NCBI GenBank assembly: GCA_016927155.1 | Contig: JAFGNE010000078.1 | Span: forward strand, 1 to 10,240 | Source of the DNA: Candidatus Peregrinibacteria bacterium | Lineage (GTDB): Bacteria; Patescibacteriota; Gracilibacteria; UM-FILTER-43-11 | Direction: 5' to 3' | Length of the DNA stretch: 10,240 bases | In this document: piece by piece, positions 4,923-10,240 of the stretch | Layout: the number at the start of each line of letters is the position of its first letter | How positions within the stretch are numbered: the stretch's first letter is position 1 | The notes under the pieces: generated by a model | Databases searched by the model: none | Told to the model about the DNA's origin: nothing | What the model saw: only the letters and a program-made list of their open reading frames with translations | Translations under genes and position numbers: made by a program

Positions 4923-7157
4923 ATGGATCATGTGATCATTGTGGAATCCCCCGCCAAGGCAAAGACGCTGAAAAAATTCCTCGGCGCCAAATACAACGTG
5001 AAAGCGTCCATGGGCCATATCCGTGACTTGCCGAAAAAAACGATCGGTATCGACGTGAAAAATGATTTCAAGCCCCAATACGAAATCAGCCCGGACAAAA
5101 AAAAGATCGTCAAAGAACTGAGCGCCCTCGTCCACAAAATCCCGAACACCACCGTATGGCTCGCTACCGATGAGGACCGCGAAGGGGAAAGTATCGCGTG
5201 GCACCTGGTGCACGCTTTGGGACTGGAAAAGTCCCACACCAAACGCATCGCGTTCCACGAGATCACAAAAAACGCGGTTTTAAAAGCGCTCGAAAACCCG
5301 CGCGACCTGGACCTGAACCTGGTGCATGCCCAACAAGCGCGCCGTGTGCTCGACAGGCTGGTGGGCTACAAACTTTCGCCCCTGCTCTGGAGCAAAGTGC
5401 GTTCCGGCCTCAGCGCCGGGCGCGTGCAGAGCGCGGCGGTACGCCTTGTTGTGGAACGCGAACGCGAAGTGGAAGCCTTCAAGCCCAAAGAATACTGGAA
5501 AATCACAACGGATTTGAAAGTGAAAAAAGGCGAATTCACAGCGGAACTGGAACAGGTGAAAGGTAAAAAAGCGGATGTTGGCGGCAAAAAGGAAGCCGAT
5601 GCCATTCTGGACGATTTGCAGAAAGCCGAATATAAAATCGGAAAAATTGAACAGAAGCTGGCCTTGCGCGAACCGCCGCCTCCGTTCATCACCAGCACCC
5701 TCCAGCAGGAAGCCTCCCGCAAGCTCGGCTTTTCGGTCAAACAGACCATGCTGATCGCCCAGCAGTTGTATGAAGGCGTGGAACACGGCAGGGAGCACGC
5801 GGGCTTGATCACTTATATGCGTACCGATTCCTACAACCTGGCCGCCGAATTTTTGCGTGACGCGCCGAAAGTGATCGAAAAACTTTACGGAAAGGGCTAT
5901 TCGCTTCCCAAACCCCGCTTTTTCACCAAAAAAGTGCGCGGCGCGCAGGAAGCGCATGAGGCCATCCGCCCTACCGATTTGAACAAAACGCCGAAAGACC
6001 TGAAACCCCACCTGGAACCCCAGCAGTACAAGCTTTACAAGCTCATCTGGAAACGCACGGTGGCCTGCCAGATGCCCACCGCGCAGCTGGATACCACCAC
6101 GGTAGACGTCATGGCCGATGGCGATTACAAGCTCGTGGCCAAAGGGCAGGTCATACGGAATGCCGGCTTCATGAAAGTTTATGTGGAAGGCACGGACAAC
6201 CCCGAAGAAGCGCTTTCGGAAAAAGAAATGCTCCTTCCGGAAATGAAAGAAGGGGAAGCCTGTGAGCTGCTCAAGATCAACCCCGAACAGAAATTCACCC
6301 AGCCCCCGCCAAGGTATACCGAAGCGAGCCTGGTGAAAAAACTGGAATCGGAAGGCATCGGCCGCCCGTCAACATACGCCCCCATCATCTCCACCGTCAT
6401 CCAGCGCGGGTACGTGGAAAAGAAAACGGACAAAAAGCTTTACCCCATGGAAATCGGCATGATCGTGAATGATTTCCTCGTGGAGCATTTTCCCGACATC
6501 GTGGATTACAAGTTCACGGCCCATTTCGAAGAAAAACTCGACGACATCGCCGAGGGAGAAGAAAAATGGCAACCGGTGATCAGGGAATTTTACGGCCCTT
6601 TCGAAAAATTGATCGCGGAAAAACAGAAATCCGTGAAAAAATCCGACGTGATCGCGGAAAAAACGGATGAAGTGTGTGAAAAATGCGGCGCGCCCATGAT
6701 GGTTAAATTCGGCCGCAACGGTAAATTCCTCAGTTGCTCCAATTTCCCCAAATGCAAGAATGCCAAACCCATGAAAGCGGACCAGGAAAAAGAAGCGGAA
6801 CTCCAAAAAAAGTTCGCGGACGAAAAATGCGACAAATGCGGCGCGCCCATGGTAGTGAAAAAAGGCCGTTTCGGAGAATTCCTGGCCTGTTCCGCCTACC
6901 CCCAATGCAAGACCACGCGTCCCCTGGCTCATTCGCTAAACGTAAAATGCCCCAAATGCGGCCGCGACGTCGTGGAAAAAAGGACGAAACGCGGCAAGGT
7001 GTTCTATGGCTGCGCGGGCTATCCCGATTGCGATTTCGCCACCTGGCACAAACCGGTGGAAGAATCGTGCCCTGTGTGCGGCGGCCTGCAAGTCCAGATA
7101 AAAAAGAATTTGCTGAAATGCGAAAAATGCGGAAAGGAAACGGAACAAGACAGTTAA
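4923..7157 (+). CDS. topA: DNA topoisomerase I (type IA)
   Basis: This 744-residue enzyme relaxes negative supercoils by passing one strand through a transient break. The N-terminal Toprim domain begins IIVESPAKAKTLKKFLG and contains the acidic TDEDREGESIAWHL motif. The next conserved segment is SAGRVQSAAVRLVVERE. The catalytic tyrosine is Tyr298 in GLITYMRTDS, followed by HEAIRPTD and GIGRPSTYAPIIS. The C-terminus holds four CxxC...C...C zinc fingers, starting at Cys585, Cys636, Cys676 and Cys716. The first three share the GxFLxCSxxPxC-like pattern of topoisomerase fingers. The fourth is shorter and ends CEKCGKETEQDS at the stop. The ATG at 4923 is fixed by the IVESPAKAK motif at residues 6-14. 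It is divergent from HU, with no Shine-Dalgarno site in its leader. Confidence 0.97.
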   Translation: MDHVIIVESPAKAKTLKKFLGAKYNVKASMGHIRDLPKKTIGIDVKNDFKPQYEISPDKKKIVKELSALVHKIPNTTVWLATDEDREGESIAWHLVHALGLEKSHTKRIAFHEITKNAVLKALENPRDLDLNLVHAQQARRVLDRLVGYKLSPLLWSKVRSGLSAGRVQSAAVRLVVEREREVEAFKPKEYWKITTDLKVKKGEFTAELEQVKGKKADVGGKKEADAILDDLQKAEYKIGKIEQKLALREPPPPFITSTLQQEASRKLGFSVKQTMLIAQQLYEGVEHGREHAGLITYMRTDSYNLAAEFLRDAPKVIEKLYGKGYSLPKPRFFTKKVRGAQEAHEAIRPTDLNKTPKDLKPHLEPQQYKLYKLIWKRTVACQMPTAQLDTTTVDVMADGDYKLVAKGQVIRNAGFMKVYVEGTDNPEEALSEKEMLLPEMKEGEACELLKINPEQKFTQPPPRYTEASLVKKLESEGIGRPSTYAPIISTVIQRGYVEKKTDKKLYPMEIGMIVNDFLVEHFPDIVDYKFTAHFEEKLDDIAEGEEKWQPVIREFYGPFEKLIAEKQKSVKKSDVIAEKTDEVCEKCGAPMMVKFGRNGKFLSCSNFPKCKNAKPMKADQEKEAELQKKFADEKCDKCGAPMVVKKGRFGEFLACSAYPQCKTTRPLAHSLNVKCPKCGRDVVEKRTKRGKVFYGCAGYPDCDFATWHKPVEESCPVCGGLQVQIKKNLLKCEKCGKETEQDS

Positions 7158-7197
7158 CTTTTCCCAACCATTGACGATCGTATTTTAAAAATAAAAA

Positions 7198-7227
7198 ATG
7201 ACAAAAAGTGAAAACAAAATGTAAAAT
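7198..7227 (+). promoter_or_regulatory. Candidate promoter for the membrane-anchored protein gene
   Basis: ATGACA (7198-7203, one mismatch to the -35) and TAAAAT (7222-7227, one mismatch to the -10, preceded by TG) are 18 bases apart in an A-rich gap after topA. A second -10-like TATAAA at 7244-7249 lies so close to the ATG at 7259 that it would give an almost leaderless transcript. Confidence 0.45.
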
Positions 7228-7258
7228 GGTAAACGCCTGAACGTATAAACGAACGCCT

Positions 7259-8935
7259 ATGTCGGATATCCGCCGCCTCATCAAAAAATTGCGCAGCCTG
7301 GAAAAGGAAAAACTCACTGTAAAAGACAGGCTGGCGCTCACCCCGATGATCCTGGGGGTTTTTCTGGTACTTCTCCTGCTGGTTTTCTGCGTCTGGTATG
7401 TCAAAAACGAGAGGAACATCTCCCATTACCTGCCGGCGGAAAACACAGTGGCTTATGTCAAACTGGAGAACCTCAACCTGCCGCAAAAATTGCAGACGTA
7501 CCCGGGCTGGAGCGGGGAACAGGTCGAAAACGGCTTAAGGCGATTCTTTGACCTTGATTACAAGGCCGCTTTCAGCTCCTGGGGGGACGGTAAATTCGGC
7601 GTCGCGGCGGTCAAAGATTCCTACGGAAAAGCCACCCCCCTCCTGTTTATAAAAGTGCAAAGCCGCAGGAAAGCCCTCCTGTTCTTCCAGGAACTGGCGC
7701 TCCCCGGCGAACAGCTCAAAAAAGACGGCACCCTGCTCACTCCGGCTTATTCTTATCCGGCGGGGCAACGTTTCTCCTTTAGCTTCATCGGGCCTTACAT
7801 ATTTTTAGCCCCTACAATGGAAAACCTCGCCCCCGTCGCGGAAACCTTCCTGGGCAAGAGAAAAGCGTTGAGTGACGACGCGGATTACACCAAAACGGCT
7901 GCGAACCTGCCGCGGAAAAATTGGATGGAAAGTTTTGTGAATTACAAGGAACTCGATTTCCGCGATCCGGCCGTCCGTCAGCTGACGGAACCCTTAAAAT
8001 ATGTGGTCAACAATTTCGCGTTCAGCGCGCGCCAGACCCAAAGCGGCTTCCATATAAACACCCTTGTGAACCTGGCCCCCGGCCTGCTTTCCCTGGAAGA
8101 AAACAGTAAGGGCAACAAATTCAGCTATGGGCTAACGGATTATGTGGGCTCCAGGGGGCTGGCCCTTTACCTTGGCGGTTCCGATTTGGCCGGCGAATGG
8201 AAAAACACGCTGGAATCCATCAGTAACCTTAATCCGGCCTATGGCCTTATCCTGGAAGGGCTCTTCCGGGCGCAGGTCAGCCGGATTTTCGGGGACGACG
8301 TGGACCTGCGGAACGATATTTATCCCCTCCTGGAAGGCGAATACGCGCTCACGGCGGGACAGTCGGAAAAAAACGGCATGGATTTAAGGCTCATCATCGG
8401 CATCGAGAACCAGGAATTCATCCTGAAAAAACTCGACAAGCTTAACCGCGGGTTCAGGATGCTGGCCGCCAAATTCTCCCCGCGCCTGCGCGTGGTCACC
8501 CTGCCCGACGGCACCGAAAGCCGTGAGCTTGTGGCCGACAGCGGCCGTGTGGAGGAAAGGGATGAAACCTATGAAGGCTATAAAATCAATTGCATTGAAG
8601 TGGCGGGCACTTCCTACGGCCTGTGCTACACGGCCACCGAAAGACTTCTGATCCTGGCCAATCATTACACGGCGCTCAAGGAAAGTGTCGACTTGGCGCT
8701 TAAGCCCGAATTTGTCCTTTCCCAGGACCAGCCCTTCCGCCAGACCCTCGGCAACCTCAGTAAAGTAAGCAATGAAATCACGTTCATGAATTTCCAGAAC
8801 GCCTTGCCGCTGCTGATCCGTTCGGCGTATGGGCCTGTCCTTGAACCGGTCCTCAAGCCCTTTGAGGCCGCCACCTGGGTAAAACATTATTTCGACGACG
8901 GCGTAAGCGCCGAGGGATATCTTTTAGTGAAATAA
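7259..8935 (+). CDS. Membrane-anchored protein of unknown function (possibly DUF3352-like)
   Basis: I do not recognise a function for this 558-residue protein. A basic N-terminal tail (residues 1-24) is followed by one strong membrane helix at about 30-48. The remaining 500 or so residues would lie outside the membrane, given the positive charge on the N-terminal side. Directly after the helix comes HYLPAENTVAYVKLENLNL. A Leu-Pro-Ala-acidic segment followed by a strand with a Val-Lys/Asp pattern resembles the start of DUF3352 proteins, which are also membrane-anchored and uncharacterised; this match is weak and by eye. The rest alternates strands and helices, with no obvious enzyme motif, no repeat and only two cysteines. 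It is probably transcribed alone, from its own promoter, between topA and groES. The ATG is chosen because the membrane helix follows at a normal distance. Confidence 0.8.
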   Translation: MSDIRRLIKKLRSLEKEKLTVKDRLALTPMILGVFLVLLLLVFCVWYVKNERNISHYLPAENTVAYVKLENLNLPQKLQTYPGWSGEQVENGLRRFFDLDYKAAFSSWGDGKFGVAAVKDSYGKATPLLFIKVQSRRKALLFFQELALPGEQLKKDGTLLTPAYSYPAGQRFSFSFIGPYIFLAPTMENLAPVAETFLGKRKALSDDADYTKTAANLPRKNWMESFVNYKELDFRDPAVRQLTEPLKYVVNNFAFSARQTQSGFHINTLVNLAPGLLSLEENSKGNKFSYGLTDYVGSRGLALYLGGSDLAGEWKNTLESISNLNPAYGLILEGLFRAQVSRIFGDDVDLRNDIYPLLEGEYALTAGQSEKNGMDLRLIIGIENQEFILKKLDKLNRGFRMLAAKFSPRLRVVTLPDGTESRELVADSGRVEERDETYEGYKINCIEVAGTSYGLCYTATERLLILANHYTALKESVDLALKPEFVLSQDQPFRQTLGNLSKVSNEITFMNFQNALPLLIRSAYGPVLEPVLKPFEAATWVKHYFDDGVSAEGYLLVK

Positions 8936-8966
8936 CGGGCTTGGCATAGGCTTTTTAAAGAAAATA

Positions 8967-8994
8967 TTGACGCTAAAACGCAGCGGGCTATAAT
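8967..8994 (+). promoter_or_regulatory. Promoter of the groES-groEL operon
   Basis: TTGACG (8967-8972, five of six) and a perfect TATAAT (8989-8994) are 16 bases apart. The start of transcription would be near 9001, inside the CIRCE operator that follows. This is the best promoter match in the window. Confidence 0.85.
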
Positions 8995-8997
8995 GAG

Positions 8998-9024
8998 TTA
9001 GCACTCAAGTTTTCAAAGTGCTAA
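8998..9024 (+). promoter_or_regulatory. CIRCE operator (HrcA binding site)
   Basis: TTAGCACTC (8998-9006), a 9-base spacer and AAGTGCTAA (9016-9024) match the CIRCE inverted repeat TTAGCACTC-N9-GAGTGCTAA with a single change in the second arm. CIRCE is the site of the heat-shock repressor HrcA, found ahead of groE and dnaK operons in many bacteria. It lies over the predicted transcript start, where a bound repressor would block RNA polymerase. Confidence 0.95.
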
Positions 9025-9048
9025 ATTATCCGTTAACCTGTTAATACC

Positions 9049-9345
9049 ATGAAGATCCAACCCCTTAATGGTTACGTGGTCATCAAGCCGCTCGAAGCGG
9101 AAGAGGTGACCAAAAGCGGGATCGTGATTCCTGAAACCACCAATAAAGAAAAGCCCATGGAAGGCGAAGTGGTCGCGGTCTCCAAAACCAATATTTCCAG
9201 CAACGGCACGGCCCTGCCTATCGAGATGAAAGTGGGCGACAATGTTTTATACGGCCGTTATTCCGGCGAGGACGTGAAGGTGGACGGCGTGGAATATAAG
9301 ATCGTCGAAATGACGTCCGTGCGCGCCATTGTTTCCAAAAAATAA
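9049..9345 (+). CDS. groES: Co-chaperonin GroES (Hsp10)
   Basis: This is a 98-residue protein of normal length that forms the heptameric lid of the GroEL folding chamber. It shows the family layout: KIQPLNGYVVIKPLEAEE, then the mobile loop TKSGIVIPETTNKEKP whose IVI residues contact GroEL. EGEVVAV, VGDNVLYGRYSGEDVKVDGVEY and a short C-terminal strand follow. The usual GDRV near the start is NGYV here. It is the first gene of the groESL operon under the CIRCE promoter, and groEL begins 27 bases after its stop. No Shine-Dalgarno site is present; TAACCT lies 9 bases before the ATG. Confidence 0.97.
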   Translation: MKIQPLNGYVVIKPLEAEEVTKSGIVIPETTNKEKPMEGEVVAVSKTNISSNGTALPIEMKVGDNVLYGRYSGEDVKVDGVEYKIVEMTSVRAIVSKK

Positions 9346-9372
9346 TAATTCGTAACCTAACCTTTCAATAAT

Positions 9373-10240
9373 ATGGCTAAACAATTATTGCACTCCGATG
9401 ATGCCCGCCAGAAACTTTTGAACGGCATCGAAAAACTGAACAACGCGGTCCGCGTCACTATGGGGCCCAAGGGCCGTAACGCGCTTTTGGAAAAAAAATA
9501 CGGCGCGCCCACCATCACGAACGACGGCGTCACCATCGCCCGCGAGGTGGACCTGGAAGACCCTTTTGAGAATATGGGCGCCCAGCTGGTGAAGGAAGTG
9601 GCGAACAAAACAAATGATGTGGCCGGCGACGGCACCACCACTGCCACCGTGCTCGCCCACGCCATTATTAAAGAAGGCATGCACCACATCACCACCAACA
9701 AGCTCAACCCCATGCTCCTTAAAAAGGGCATCGAGGACACGGTGAAACAGGTGGTGGCGGAGCTCGACAAGATGAAAAAGGACATTTCCACCGAAGGCGA
9801 AATGGCGCAGGTCGCCACCATTTCCGCCCAAAATGAAGACGTGGGCAAGCTCATCGCCGAGGTGTTCAAAAAAGTGGGCGACAACGGCGTGGTGCAGGTG
9901 GAGGAAGGGCAGGCTATGGGCCTTACAACCGACGTGGTGGAAGGCATGCAGTTCGACAACGGCTACGTTTCGCCCTACATGGTCACCGATCCCGGCCGCA
10001 TGGAATCCGTCTACGAGAACCCCCTCATCCTGCTCACCGACAAGAAGATCGGCAGTATCCAGGAAATCCTCCCGCTTTTGGAATCCATGGCGCAAAACGG
10101 CAAAAAGAACCTCGTGATCATCGCCGAGGATATTGAAGGCGACGCCTTGGCCACGCTGGTGGTGAACAAACTCCGCGGCACGTTTAACACGCTCGCCGTG
10201 AAGGCCCCCGGCTTCGGCGACAGGCGCAAGGCCATGCTCG
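9373..10240 (+). CDS. groEL: Chaperonin GroEL (Hsp60), 3' end beyond the window
   Basis: The frame opens at 9373 with MAKQLLHSDDARQKLLNG and stays open to the last base of the window; 289 codons are seen, a little over half of the usual 540 or so. Conserved GroEL features are TMGPKGRN, ITNDGVTIAREVDLEDPFENMGAQLVKE... in sequence order, the ATP-hydrolysis motif GDGTTT with Asp86, and ISAQNED. The start of the apical domain follows (MQFDNGYVSPYMVTD), running on to KAPGFGDRRKAML at the edge. GroEL forms the ATP-driven folding chamber capped by GroES. It is co-transcribed with groES. The start has TAACCT 9 bases upstream, preceded by an overlapping second copy (TAACCTAACCT, 9353-9363), and no Shine-Dalgarno site. 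Confidence 0.97.
   Translation, partial: MAKQLLHSDDARQKLLNGIEKLNNAVRVTMGPKGRNALLEKKYGAPTITNDGVTIAREVDLEDPFENMGAQLVKEVANKTNDVAGDGTTTATVLAHAIIKEGMHHITTNKLNPMLLKKGIEDTVKQVVAELDKMKKDISTEGEMAQVATISAQNEDVGKLIAEVFKKVGDNGVVQVEEGQAMGLTTDVVEGMQFDNGYVSPYMVTDPGRMESVYENPLILLTDKKIGSIQEILPLLESMAQNGKKNLVIIAEDIEGDALATLVVNKLRGTFNTLAVKAPGFGDRRKAML

Noticed and set aside
6369..6932. Long minus-strand open frame opposite topA
   Set aside because: It is a mirror of the topA codon pattern, with Phe-rich, low-complexity translation and no family motifs.
7171..7198. TTGACG as a -35 box for the gene at 7259
   Set aside because: No acceptable -10 lies 15-19 bases downstream; the ATGACA/TAAAAT pair is better.
8896..8960. 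Possible terminator after the gene at 7259 (GGCG/CGCC stem, then CTTTTT)
   Set aside because: The stem is inside the coding region and is separated from the T-run by about 40 bases, so it does not form an intrinsic terminator.
9385..10095. Long minus-strand open frame opposite groEL
   Set aside because: It is rich in His, Val and Phe as expected of the complement of a groEL gene, and groEL itself is unmistakable.

Overview
This window looks like ordinary bacterial chromosome with housekeeping genes. It has roughly balanced base composition by eye, tight gene packing, and the standard code: every gene reads cleanly to TAA, TAG or TGA, and TGA is used as a stop. None of the leaders seen shows a normal Shine-Dalgarno site. 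Several proteins are compact or oddly assembled, most clearly a SecD with a parvulin domain inside it. This fits a lineage such as the Candidate Phyla Radiation (Patescibacteria), but that is inference from general character. There is no rRNA or other decisive marker here.

Layout. Positions 1-486 hold the end of a membrane protein. It resembles the N-terminal half of a polyprenyl-phosphate glycosylphosphotransferase, and it stops where the catalytic domain should begin. A gap of about 100 bases follows, filled by two opposed arrays of a 9-base repeat that run almost to the start of a sugar-nucleotide pyrophosphorylase gene (586-1530). Both of these genes point to surface polysaccharide synthesis. 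Next come secD with an embedded PPIase domain (1598-3661) and, overlapping its end, an RNase HI gene (3648-4055). On the minus strand, thioredoxin (4059-4382) converges on RNase HI with only 3 bases between them. HU (4485-4760) lies behind thioredoxin, with its own terminator. HU and topA (4923-7157) are divergent. A membrane-anchored protein of unknown function (7259-8935) follows topA. The window closes with groES and the first part of groEL, driven by a near-consensus promoter that carries a CIRCE operator.

How the parts fit together. secD, its PPIase insert and thioredoxin concern protein export and folding. groESL is the cytosolic chaperonin under probable HrcA control. HU, TopA and RNase HI concern DNA topology and R-loop or primer removal. 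The first two genes concern glycan precursors. No mobile element, tRNA, rRNA or CRISPR array was seen. The longest non-coding stretch is about 160 bases (4761-4922).
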